Counted from the stretch's first letter, positions 1-5,412 are shown. The stretch is 5,900 nucleotides of DNA from Nitrososphaerales archaeon TH526 (GCA_014523665.1 JAATVR010000180.1:1-5900); one strand, 5' to 3'. Numbers and translations are program-made. The notes: generated from the sequence alone by a model not told the origin.

Positions 1-233
1 CCATTAAGGATTCAAAGCTTCATCGATCATTCAAATTCGAGAATTTCATTGAGGCTTTTACATTCATGACTGAAATAGCTCTTCAAGCTGAAAAGATGGA
101 CCATCACCCAGAGTGGTTTAATGTGTATAATACTGTAACGATCGACTTAATGACTCATGATGTTAATGGCATAAGCGACCATGATATCAAATTGGCTAAC
201 CTGATCAGTGGCATCTATGATAAGAAAAAATGA
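1..233 (+). CDS. Pterin-4a-carbinolamine dehydratase, 3' part
   Basis: The last 76 codons, read from base 3, are present; the start lies left of the window. The family dehydrates 4a-hydroxytetrahydropterin to the quinonoid dihydropterin and usually has about 95-110 residues, so some 20-30 N-terminal residues are missing here. The signature is clear: a helix rich in Phe and Met, then [11 protein letters not shown] (fragment residues 33-43) with the two active-site histidines, the third histidine in MTHD (residue 52), and the downstream [12 protein letters not shown] helix with its Asp. All residues of the classical active site visible in this part are kept. In archaea without aromatic amino acid hydroxylases the physiological role is unclear; that part is inference. 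The gene converges on the Nudix gene with 76 bases between stop codons. No strong terminator is visible in the gap. Confidence 0.93.
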   Translation, partial: IKDSKLHRSFKFENFIEAFTFMTEIALQAEKMDHHPEWFNVYNTVTIDLMTHDVNGISDHDIKLANLISGIYDKKK

Positions 234-309
234 TCAGTTCAATAGCAAATATCCTTATTGATGACTATTTGTGGTGGATCAATCCACTTACGCATTTATT
301 TAGTTCAAA

Positions 310-873
310 TTAATTGTCAGCGGCCTGATTTCCTGCAGAATAAGCTAGCAGACCTGCTATGGTCTTGCAATCTTGAATTTCTCCCCTCAAACATCTGTGA
401 ATCGCGGTGTCAATCTTCATTCTTTTGATAGAAATGTTCTCATCGTCGTCGAGCCTGCCCCGTGGCACTCTTCTTAAGTTAGTACATAGGAAGAGGGACA
501 TTAGCTCCGTATCATAACCGGGAGCAAGATAAAAAGTCGTTAACAGAGAAAATTTACCAGTATAGCCTATTTCTTCGGCTAACTCTCGACGAGCAGCCTT
601 TTCAGGAGCTTCGCCTTTTTCAATTTTTCCCGCTGGTATTTCTAGCAAACATTTCCCAGTTGCATGTCTATACTGCTGTACTAGATAGACATATGAATCA
701 CGGTCTACAGGAATCATCCCCACTGAAGGACCATGCTCAACTATTTCTTTTTCTATAATATTCCCATTCAAGGTGAATGTATCAATTCTCAAGGAGATAT
801 TTCCTGAATGGATCTTTGTAGTGTTTATCACGTCAACCGGTCTTGAGCGATTCTTCGATATTTTCTCCACCAT
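310..873 (-). CDS. Nudix hydrolase, ADP-ribose pyrophosphatase type
   Basis: This 187-residue protein has a complete Nudix box, GX5EX7REUXEEXGU, at residues 82-104 (G82, E88, R96, E97, E100, E101, G103), the Mg-binding catalytic helix. The preceding LEIPAGKIE and QQYRH (66-70), and a proline 15 residues after the box glycine (P118, in APGYDTE), are hallmarks of the ADP-ribose pyrophosphatase branch, which splits ADP-ribose into AMP and ribose 5-phosphate. The N-terminal 60 residues match the beta-strand domain that forms the dimer in that branch. Length is normal. The ATG at 873 is preceded by only a weak TATA-like stretch about 25 bases upstream. Activity on other nucleoside diphosphate sugars, FAD or NADH cannot be excluded from sequence. 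Family assignment is firm; the exact substrate is inferred. Confidence 0.93.
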   Translation of the reverse strand: MVEKISKNRSRPVDVINTTKIHSGNISLRIDTFTLNGNIIEKEIVEHGPSVGMIPVDRDSYVYLVQQYRHATGKCLLEIPAGKIEKGEAPEKAARRELAEEIGYTGKFSLLTTFYLAPGYDTELMSLFLCTNLRRVPRGRLDDDENISIKRMKIDTAIHRCLRGEIQDCKTIAGLLAYSAGNQAADN

Positions 874-892
874 CTTGCCTACCTTCCCAATT

Positions 893-902
893 GAAAGTAA
901 AG
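893..902 (-). promoter_or_regulatory. Weak TATA-like element upstream of the Nudix gene
   Basis: On the minus strand the stretch reads CTTTACTTTC, centred about 25 bases before the ATG at 873. The spacing suits a leaderless archaeal transcript but the sequence is a poor TATA box, so this is a position-based guess. Confidence 0.25.
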
Positions 903-933
903 TCCTAGAATCTCTTGCAACCTACAAGTCACA

Positions 934-1665
934 CTAAGTAGAATATGTGAATATTTCATCCAACGTTACTGAGAATGGTTTGCGACCGCTAATTTTGAAC
1001 CTTGTCGAGTTGCCTTTAGTACCTATCTCCTGTATGTATCCAAGTTTCTTGAAAATTGCAATTCCAATCTTGCCTCTTTGTCGATTATTTCCACATGCTA
1101 CTCGTTCCCTATCCTGAAGATCTTGGAGGATAAAGGTTCCATCTTCACTCTCATCAGATAGCTCTAATGCTGCTCTCCAGATCTTGTAAATATAGGAGGT
1201 AGAATTATTGAGAGAACCCATGTATAGCGTCCTCGAACGTGACATAGACTGGGTTATCAGTTGAGCCGCAAATTCCATTTTATCTGTCTTGCTTGTATAA
1301 AATCTGTAAATATTCTGTCTACGATACTTTCTATTCTCTTGATTGTTATCAAACCAATACACATAGCCCTCTGGTTCAGGCATAAACGGCTGAATTGCTT
1401 TTATTCGGTTCAATTTAGAGTGTGAGTTGATTATGCCTTGTGCCGCTTCTATCATATCGAAATTGACTAGATAGTTCTTCTGGCGATGTGATTCAAGAAC
1501 CATAATAATACCTTCATCAATAAGGGAACGCAATGCGGGTTGAAAATTAGGGTCATAATGTCTTCCAGCCTCCCTAAATAACTGGCTCTCAGAGAGACTT
1601 CTGTGAATACCTTCACAGATTAGCTGCCTCAATATCCATTTTTGCCATTCTTGGATAACTAGCAT
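934..1665 (-). CDS. Protein with two predicted winged-helix domains, function unknown
   Basis: The 243-residue product is not one I recognise. It looks soluble, with no signal peptide or membrane segment. The N-terminal 70 residues read as a winged helix: helices at about 6-32 and 40-51, then EGIIMVLESHRQKNYLV as the wing. A middle part (about 85-130) is rich in Arg, Tyr and Asn (KYRRQNIYRFY). The C-terminal part (about 158-226) looks like a second winged helix: a helix, a helix with NNRQRGKIGIAIFKKLGY (193-210), and a wing IQEIGTKGNSTRFKIS. This fits a DNA-binding protein, perhaps a regulator or a replication/repair accessory protein, but no catalytic motif is visible. The ATG at 1665 is supported by a TTTAAATA box 32 bases upstream. 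It is divergent from another winged-helix gene, so cross-regulation is possible. The domain calls come from secondary-structure pattern only. Confidence 0.75.
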   Translation of the reverse strand: MLVIQEWQKWILRQLICEGIHRSLSESQLFREAGRHYDPNFQPALRSLIDEGIIMVLESHRQKNYLVNFDMIEAAQGIINSHSKLNRIKAIQPFMPEPEGYVYWFDNNQENRKYRRQNIYRFYTSKTDKMEFAAQLITQSMSRSRTLYMGSLNNSTSYIYKIWRAALELSDESEDGTFILQDLQDRERVACGNNRQRGKIGIAIFKKLGYIQEIGTKGNSTRFKISGRKPFSVTLDEIFTYST

Positions 1666-1693
1666 ATGGTATAGCTAAAAATTCTCATACTGT

Positions 1694-1701
1694 TATTTAA
1701 A
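1694..1701 (-). promoter_or_regulatory. TATA box of the minus-strand winged-helix gene
   Basis: The minus strand reads TTTAAATA, centred about 32 bases before the ATG at 1665. This predicts a start of transcription a few bases before the ATG, that is, a near-leaderless mRNA. The same octamer occurs at the same distance in front of the divergent gene, which strengthens both calls. Confidence 0.6.
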
Positions 1702-1748
1702 TTAATCAAATTAATCATCAATTATCAAACCAAATGTGTTAATCAAAA
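1701..1748. repeat. Short direct repeats in the divergent promoter region
   Basis: Four related units occur: ATTAATCAA at 1701, ATTAATCAT at 1710, ATTATCAAA at 1721 and GTTAATCAAA from 1738. The first three are spaced 9 and 11 bases apart, near one helical turn, and the fourth 17 bases on. They abut the minus-strand TATA box and lie just upstream of the plus-strand one. A role as an operator for one of the two flanking winged-helix proteins is inference; AT-rich composition makes chance resemblance possible. Confidence 0.4.
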
Positions 1749-1768
1749 GGATCAAGTCTTCGCTCAAG

Positions 1769-1776
1769 TTTAAATA
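1769..1776 (+). promoter_or_regulatory. TATA box of the plus-strand winged-helix gene
   Basis: TTTAAATA lies about 32 bases before the TTG at 1805. The frame is open further upstream to a TTG at 1778, but that codon sits one base after this box and would be outside the transcript. The box therefore decides the start in favour of 1805. Confidence 0.6.
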
Positions 1777-1804
1777 ATTGATTTCATTAATTTTCATACA
1801 CAAT

Positions 1805-2179
1805 TTGGAATCTACCACCACCAGTAGTAAAGTGGGAGCTCGACCACTCGAAGATATTTTTGGGAATGCTGTAGCAAAGGTCTTGGATTTTCTGATAATT
1901 AATGAACCTTTTGACTACACTCTTGACGAGATTAGTCAATTCGTACGTATTCCAATGGATACTTTGCGAAAAATGGTCCCCGTATTGGTTGAGAAAGGTC
2001 TGTTGGAAGAAATAGGAAAGAAAGATGATTCTAGAACCTTTAAGCTTAACGAAAAAAGCGATCTGGCTCGGTCACTAAGAAACTACGTACTTGCAAAAAT
2101 TAATAATGATATAGAAAGAGAGAAGTTTGGCAGAAGGATTAAAGCGAAAGTACCTACCCCCGGGATTAAGAGAAATTAA
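1805..2179 (+). CDS. Small winged-helix DNA-binding protein
   Basis: A 124-residue soluble protein when read from the TTG at 1805. The TTG at 1778 would add nine residues but almost coincides with the TATA box, and its extra residues are unlike the rest. After a Ser/Thr-rich start comes PLEDIFGNAVAKVLDFLI (14-31), then a helix-turn-helix, TLDEISQFVRIPMDTLRKMV (39-58), the end of the recognition region VLVEKGLLEEIG, and a wing KKDDSRTFKLN (72-82). A long helix and a basic tail follow. This is the layout of the compact winged-helix regulators that are abundant in Nitrososphaeria; the target is unknown. It is divergent from a two-winged-helix gene across a repeat-bearing spacer, so autoregulation or cross-regulation is plausible. 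The 182 bases after the stop hold no gene and lead to the eS17 promoter. Confidence 0.8.
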   Translation: MESTTTSSKVGARPLEDIFGNAVAKVLDFLIINEPFDYTLDEISQFVRIPMDTLRKMVPVLVEKGLLEEIGKKDDSRTFKLNEKSDLARSLRNYVLAKINNDIEREKFGRRIKAKVPTPGIKRN

Positions 2180-2321
2180 CTAGTTAGAGGTGGGTAATTC
2201 AGATTCGAATCGAAAGTGGGCGATACCACCGTTCCGTCTTGATTTAGATGAGCTCGAGATGGGCTAAATATCATTTTTACCTACCATTACATCATGTCTG
2301 AGGCTTGGGTCAGAAGATAGG

Positions 2322-2340
2322 CTAAAATAGTCTATTAATT
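2322..2340 (+). promoter_or_regulatory. TATA-like region upstream of eS17
   Basis: Two AT-rich candidates, CTAAAATA (2322-2329) and TATTAATT (2333-2340), are centred about 36 and 26 bases before the ATG at 2362. The second fits a leaderless start better. Which one is used cannot be told from sequence. Confidence 0.4.
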
Positions 2341-2361
2341 CACTAAACACGCAGCTGTCAT

Positions 2362-2622
2362 ATGGATCGCATAAAGAGAATATCTACAACAGTGTTGGAT
2401 AAGTATCCAGATCGTTTTGGTTCTGACTTTGAAAATAACAAAAAAGCACTACAGGAGATAGCAATTACGAAATCTAAGGTCCTTCGCAACAGGGTGGCAG
2501 GATATATTACCTCATACCTTCGAAAACAGACGGTTCAAGAGAAGATTCTAGAATCTGATACCGACACAGACATTGAAATTGAGGACGAGACTTCGGAAGA
2601 GAAGGAGACAGATAACGTGTAA
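2362..2622 (+). CDS. rps17e: Small ribosomal subunit protein eS17 (S17e)
   Basis: A component of the archaeal/eukaryotic 30S/40S subunit with no bacterial counterpart. Residues 1-55 match the family: MDRIKRISTTVLDKYPDRF at the N-terminus, SDFENNKKALQEI, then the hallmark KVLRNRVAGYITSYLRK (39-55). The archaeal core is usually about 60-67 residues. This protein has 86, because residues 64-86 form a strongly acidic tail (12 Asp/Glu against one Lys) with Thr/Ser between the acids. The ATG matches the usual family start and lies about 26 bases after a TATA-like box. The next gene starts two bases after the stop, so the two are almost certainly co-transcribed. The tail may be a lineage feature; it is probably disordered. 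Confidence 0.93.
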   Translation: MDRIKRISTTVLDKYPDRFGSDFENNKKALQEIAITKSKVLRNRVAGYITSYLRKQTVQEKILESDTDTDIEIEDETSEEKETDNV

Positions 2623-2624
2623 CA

Positions 2625-2879
2625 TTGATTACGGTTCGGCTTTTGGGGGGTATCAAAAAAATAACTGGAGAGGAGTTGATTCGTATCACAGAACCTCTCG
2701 TTAAGGTGTCCTACATAATGGACTTGCTCAAGAAGAGCGCCGCAGATCCTTCTAAACTCAACTTTGACAACGTTGTAATCGCCGTAAATGGTGTAGACTG
2801 CTCAATATTAGGTGGGATGGACGCATCGGCTAAAGAGGGAGACGAGGTAACCGTAGTGAGCATTGTGCATGGCGGCTGA
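2625..2879 (+). CDS. MoaD/ThiS-family ubiquitin-like protein with C-terminal Gly-Gly
   Basis: An 84-residue beta-grasp protein. It opens MITVRLLGGI (first strand), has a helix around YIMDLLKKSAAD (30-41), the strand VVIAVNGVDC (50-59), the EGDEVTVVSIVHGG ending (71-84), and the free terminal Gly-Gly that E1-like enzymes adenylate. Such proteins carry sulfur for molybdopterin, thiamine or tRNA thiolation, or act as small archaeal modifiers joined to lysines; the sequence does not separate these roles. The start is the TTG at 2625, two bases after the eS17 stop: it puts the first beta strand exactly at the N-terminus as in the family. No E1-like activating enzyme or molybdenum cofactor gene is in the window. 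Family is secure; the pathway is open, with tRNA thiolation or protein tagging favoured only by the neighbours. Confidence 0.88.
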   Translation: MITVRLLGGIKKITGEELIRITEPLVKVSYIMDLLKKSAADPSKLNFDNVVIAVNGVDCSILGGMDASAKEGDEVTVVSIVHGG

Positions 2880-2957
2880 ACTATAAGATGCTGTTTACGT
2901 CAAGAGCATTATAGAGTATCGTGAATTGGAGGGTTGGGAGTTATCACTTTCGATGCC

Positions 2958-2965
2958 TTTTATGG
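2958..2965 (+). promoter_or_regulatory. TATA-like box of the cgi121 gene
   Basis: TTTTATGG is centred about 29 bases before the TTG at 2990, predicting an essentially leaderless transcript. With the 110-base gap after the MoaD-like gene, it suggests that cgi121 has its own promoter. Confidence 0.5.
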
Positions 2966-2989
2966 CACGCGAACTCTGATGAAACATAG

Positions 2990-3541
2990 TTGAATAGAAG
3001 CAATATTTCTTCTGAATTCAGGTTATCAAATTTCCACGTTTCAATCTTTTATTGCGGTAAATTGGAGGGCGTTACTGGAACTAGGGTAGTAGAACAGATA
3101 CGGTATCGTTTTGCAAATGTTTACATTCAAGGATTTAATACTGAGGCCATTTTTGGCTCGCAGCACTTGGTCGAGGTTTTAAAGATCACGTTGGAAGCTC
3201 TTAAAAGAGGGATTACGGTTGCTAATCGACCAGAACTTGACTTATTATTACGAATTTCTTGTACTACTCAAATTTCTAAGGCAATAAGTTATGCCGGAAT
3301 AAAGTCTGGAAAATGTGCTTGCTTTGTTGTCTTCTCAAAAAATAAACATGATTTGCTCAAAGCTCGCAATCATGCTTTACAATCGTTACCAGAAGTGGAT
3401 AGTGCTGAAATCATTGTTGATGCATCGACTCGGAATACAATTGCAACCAAATTAGGTTTAGAAGCGGCTTCACATTATTTGCCAGATGACACTGAATTCC
3501 TTAAATATCTCATTGAACGTGCGGCGTTAATCACAAAATAA
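2990..3541 (+). CDS. cgi121: KEOPS complex subunit Cgi121
   Basis: Cgi121 is the subunit of KEOPS (Kae1-Bud32-Cgi121-Pcc1) that binds Bud32 and helps recruit tRNA for the t6A37 modification, in the cytoplasm. The 183-residue product shows the family pattern: an opening strand region, then AIFGSQHLVEVLKITLEALKR (53-73), the conserved core NRPELDLLLRISCTTQI (79-95) leading into SKAISYAGIKSG, a strand CACFVVFS (109-116), and a closing helix with FLKYLIERAALI (170-181), like the ERxALL ending of relatives. The TTG at 2990 is the first start after an in-frame TAG at 2987 and lies 29 bases from the TATA-like box, so a non-ATG start is well supported. The N-terminal 12 residues are poorly conserved and the true start could be slightly downstream, but no in-frame ATG is close. 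A T8 run about 95 bases after the stop may end the transcript. Confidence 0.88.
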   Translation: MNRSNISSEFRLSNFHVSIFYCGKLEGVTGTRVVEQIRYRFANVYIQGFNTEAIFGSQHLVEVLKITLEALKRGITVANRPELDLLLRISCTTQISKAISYAGIKSGKCACFVVFSKNKHDLLKARNHALQSLPEVDSAEIIVDASTRNTIATKLGLEAASHYLPDDTEFLKYLIERAALITK

Positions 3542-3635
3542 GCTCAATCATAATTCTGATTTCCCTAAGTTATGCCTGGTTTGAGACGTAATGAAATATC
3601 GAAAAGATGGAGAGACGCGAAGCGAATTAATTGAA

Positions 3636-3643
3636 TTTTTTTT
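3636..3643 (+). terminator. T8 run, probable terminator of cgi121
   Basis: Eight T in a row on the + strand, about 95 bases after the cgi121 stop. Archaeal RNA polymerase often stops at such T-runs without a hairpin. No stem precedes it. Confidence 0.5.
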
Positions 3644-3672
3644 ATTGGGTTTAAAATTGATGTAAGAGAAGA

Positions 3673-3680
3673 AGTATATA
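3673..3680 (+). promoter_or_regulatory. Strong TATA box in front of a broken ORF
   Basis: AGTATATA is centred about 29 bases before an ATG at 3706, the same spacing as for cgi121. A leaderless transcript would start almost at that ATG. It is one of the best TATA matches in the window although no intact gene follows. Confidence 0.5.
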
Positions 3681-3705
3681 CACCACTCTACTTAGAAGAG
3701 GTATT

Positions 3706-3921
3706 ATGACAAGATCATCCTCTAAATTAAGACAGACATCCTAAAAATCATATGACTTCAAATTCTCTTCTCGAGATAGCGTCCTGGATGGCCTGAAAAA
3801 TGATAAGGCAATTGTGGAGAAGACAGAACGGATTGAACAAAAAAAGATGGAATCTAGATCGAATTTTCCCACTCGGTATTCCTTAAATACAAGGAATAAA
3901 AACATTAGCCATCCTTTTTAG
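3706..3921 (+). pseudogene. 72-codon reading frame broken by one in-frame TAA
   Basis: From the ATG at 3706 the frame gives MTRSSSKLRQTS and then TAA (3742-3744). The same frame then stays open for another 58 codons to a TAG at 3919-3921. The second part is hydrophilic and helix-like (SVLDGLKNDKAIVEKTERIE, then QKKMESRSN) and reads more like protein than random AT-rich DNA. With the TATA box correctly placed, the simplest readings are a small gene killed by one mutation to TAA, or a 12-residue leaderless ORF followed by chance open frame. No family is recognised. The 3' end overlaps the minus-strand 33-residue ORF by 17 bases. Confidence 0.35.
3877..3898. repeat. Perfect 8-bp inverted repeat
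   Basis: TATTCCTT (3877-3884) and AAGGAATA (3891-3898) pair perfectly around the loop AAATAC. On the minus strand it comes just after the stop of the 33-residue ORF and a short T-run (TGTTTTTATT), so it could end that transcript. On the + strand it lies inside the broken reading frame. A binding site is the alternative. Confidence 0.45.
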
Positions 3922-4006
3922 ACATCCGCAAACTCTTGAATAGCTCTAAAAGGGTGTAGTTGTCCCTCTCCTTATTGGCACGATCTCTATGCATTGACTC
4001 CTCCAT
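3905..4006 (-). CDS. Possible 33-residue small protein
   Basis: The frame runs from the ATG at 4006 to a TAA at 3905. The product is charged and soluble: it starts MEESMHRDRANKERDNYT, followed by LLELFKSLRMSKKDG, which would form one amphipathic helix with a basic end. A TATA-like CTTTATTG on the minus strand is centred about 33 bases upstream, and a T-run with an 8-bp hairpin follows the stop. These surroundings are what a real small gene would have, but the length is within chance and no family is recognised. Confidence 0.3.
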   Translation of the reverse strand: MEESMHRDRANKERDNYTLLELFKSLRMSKKDG

Positions 4007-4145
4007 AACGGTTGTGAATATGGCCGGGCTTACTCAATAAAGGGATAATTATCTTAAAAAATCAGAACGATTACGCGGCTCAATGTAGTAGAAAAATAGA
4101 GAAAATGTTGGGACATTCGTATACTTCAAATCAAAGTGTCATCTC

Positions 4146-4253
4146 ATGAGCCTGAAGCAATCTCTAATTCATACAATGAATAGCCAGCTGCCAAACTTGT
4201 TATGGAAAAACAAGGTTAGGCCGCTCCCTGCAGTGTCAAGAGATTATCTTTGA
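4146..4253 (+). CDS. Possible 35-residue small ORF, convergent with prs
   Basis: An ATG at 4146 opens 35 codons ending at 4253, overlapping the end of the PRPP synthetase gene by 18 bases on the opposite strand. GTATACTT (4119-4126) is about 24 bases upstream and could act as a TATA box. The product starts MSLKQSLIHTMNSQLPN, is basic, and belongs to no family I know. It may well be chance. Confidence 0.18.
   Translation: MSLKQSLIHTMNSQLPNLLWKNKVRPLPAVSRDYL
4206..4210 (-). terminator. Short T-run after the PRPP synthetase gene
   Basis: On the minus strand TTTTT begins 26 bases after the stop of the PRPP synthetase gene. It is a weak candidate terminator, with no stem in front of it. Confidence 0.3.
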
Positions 4254-5240
4254 TATCGCAGGAGCAATTATTGGACTAAGATCTATTACTTCAACGAATG
4301 CACCTACTTCTGCTAATTTAGGAACAGAATTTGTTGTTACTATCTTTTCTACCCCAGCGGCTCTAATTTGTTTGGTCGACTCCTTAGTCATCAACGCATG
4401 AGAGCACATTACTACTATATCTCGACAACCACCTGCTTTTAAAATCTCTGCGGTCTTGATTATCGTATTTCCGGTACTAACAATGTCATCAATTAATGCA
4501 ATATTTTGTCCTCGAATTCGGTCTTTATGTAATGACGATAAGTAATCAACATTTATCTCACCCGTGTTGCGATCCCTTCTTTTCTTCATGCAAATGACTT
4601 TATTATTTAGCTGAAGGGCGAACGACTTTGCCCTACTAAATCCTCCTTTATCAGGAGATACGGTAATAGAATTATTCATATTCATCCTAAGTCTGGACTT
4701 TGCATAATCTGCTAGTAGCGGTATTGCAGACACATTTATCGAATTCATTCTTTCTTCAAAATATGATAGTGCACGTAGACTATGAATATCTACCGTTACC
4801 ATATTACGAGCTCCAAAGATCCCATACAGACTTGCGATCAATTCGGTAGATACAACTTCTCCCTCAAGAAATGCATTATCCTGTCGCGCATAAGCCATGT
4901 AGGGCACAACGACAATGATATTCTTTGCAGAATCATCAGCACATTTCTTTAGCAACATTAGAGTTTGTAGTATGTGTCTATCGACCTGTGGAGGGGATGC
5001 AGATTGGACTACTATGCATGCCTTATTTCTTAATTCCTCCTTAATTCGAATCTTGCTCTCGCCATCAGAAAATACCCTCAATTCAGGATAAATTATGCTT
5101 GAACCCAATGTTTTAGAGATATTGGTAGCTAAACCAACAGATGATGGGCCCGCTATTACCACCGCAGCAGATAGAGCAGGCTTTTTGTATGAATAACTTG
5201 AATCGGCATCCCTTCCTATGTCCATATCCTTCTTCCCCAT
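4236..5240 (-). CDS. prs: Ribose-phosphate pyrophosphokinase (PRPP synthetase)
   Basis: This cytoplasmic enzyme makes 5-phosphoribosyl 1-diphosphate from ribose 5-phosphate and ATP for nucleotide, histidine and cofactor synthesis. All family motifs are present in order: FSDGE (57-61), the PYMAYARQD catalytic region (113-121), VDIHS for metal binding (150-154), SPDKGG (195-200), the KKRR flexible-loop basics (219-222), and the PRPP-binding loop LIDDIVSTGNT (249-259). The protein is 334 residues, against about 280-320 for relatives, because about 25 polar residues precede the first strand (AAVVIAGPSS, 25-34). A TAA directly before the ATG at 5240 rules out a longer form. An in-frame ATG at 5225 (residue 6) is an alternative start, and a CTATTTCTAA stretch just upstream could serve as its TATA box. 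A 140-base leader from a promoter at 5405-5412 is also possible. Confidence 0.95.
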   Translation of the reverse strand: MGKKDMDIGRDADSSYSYKKPALSAAVVIAGPSSVGLATNISKTLGSSIIYPELRVFSDGESKIRIKEELRNKACIVVQSASPPQVDRHILQTLMLLKKCADDSAKNIIVVVPYMAYARQDNAFLEGEVVSTELIASLYGIFGARNMVTVDIHSLRALSYFEERMNSINVSAIPLLADYAKSRLRMNMNNSITVSPDKGGFSRAKSFALQLNNKVICMKKRRDRNTGEINVDYLSSLHKDRIRGQNIALIDDIVSTGNTIIKTAEILKAGGCRDIVVMCSHALMTKESTKQIRAAGVEKIVTTNSVPKLAEVGAFVEVIDLSPIIAPAISKIIS

Positions 5241-5396
5241 TTAGAAATAGGCTTCTTTTCGATCTTGCCTAAGGAGTAGATTCTCATTTCTTCAAACATC
5301 TCAACAAGATTAGCTTGTGTATTTGAATGTTGCAGTAAGAATTCAACTTTTCATTTTCTGAAACTCGTCATCCTTGGCATGTACTTGTAATGCCAT
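5216..5396 (-). pseudogene. Broken small reading frame overlapping the prs start
   Basis: Upstream of prs the minus strand carries coding-like sequence split over two frames. The ATG at 5396 gives MALQVHAKDDEFQKMKS and stops. The next frame then runs on without a stop for over 40 codons (VEFLLQHSNTQANLVEMFEE and on to KKPISKWGRRIWT), ending with TAG at 5216 inside the prs start. Removing one A from the AAAA at the junction would join both into about 59 residues. Alternatively, an ATG at 5380, correctly spaced from the TATA box at 5405-5412, is in the second frame but meets a TGA after nine codons. No family is recognised. It may be a decayed gene, a frameshift in the sequence, or a prs leader with small upstream ORFs. 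Confidence 0.35.
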
Positions 5397-5404
5397 TATT
5401 TAGT

Positions 5405-5412
5405 CTATAAAA
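5405..5412 (-). promoter_or_regulatory. TATA box upstream of the prs leader
   Basis: The minus strand reads TTTTATAG, a good archaeal TATA match. A transcript would start near 5380-5385, some 140 bases before the prs ATG and right at the ATG at 5380 of the broken small frame. Confidence 0.5.

Larger units (their letters stand above)
3542..4235. other. 694-base gap between cgi121 and the PRPP synthetase gene
   Basis: There is no long gene on either strand. It contains a T8 run, a good TATA box followed by a 72-codon reading frame broken by one stop, an 8-bp hairpin, and two ORFs of 33-35 codons; each is listed separately. I found no tRNA-like T-arm, no rRNA, no CRISPR repeat and no transposase remnant. 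The density of promoter-like and ORF-like signals suggests small or decaying genes rather than inert spacer, but none is proven. Confidence 0.6.

Noticed and set aside
1778..1804. TTG at 1778 as the start of the winged-helix gene
   Set aside because: It lies one base after the TATA box, so it would not be in the mRNA; the TTG at 1805 has the right spacing.
2202..2211. GATTCGAATC resembling a tRNA T-loop
   Set aside because: It is a 10-base palindrome, but the flanks do not form a T-stem on either strand, and no acceptor or anticodon arms can be built around it.
2246..2305. Possible C/D box small RNA (TAGATGA ... CTGA)
   Set aside because: The C box is imperfect, no internal D' and C' boxes are present, and no terminal stem forms.
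2507..2689. 60-codon minus-strand frame across the eS17/MoaD-like junction
   Set aside because: It is antisense to two well-supported genes, and its sequence shows no family features.
3697..3723. AGAGG ... CCTCT hairpin with an inner ATGA/TCAT stem
   Set aside because: Short stems with a four-base bulge; expected by chance in a window of this size, although it does overlap the ATG at 3706.
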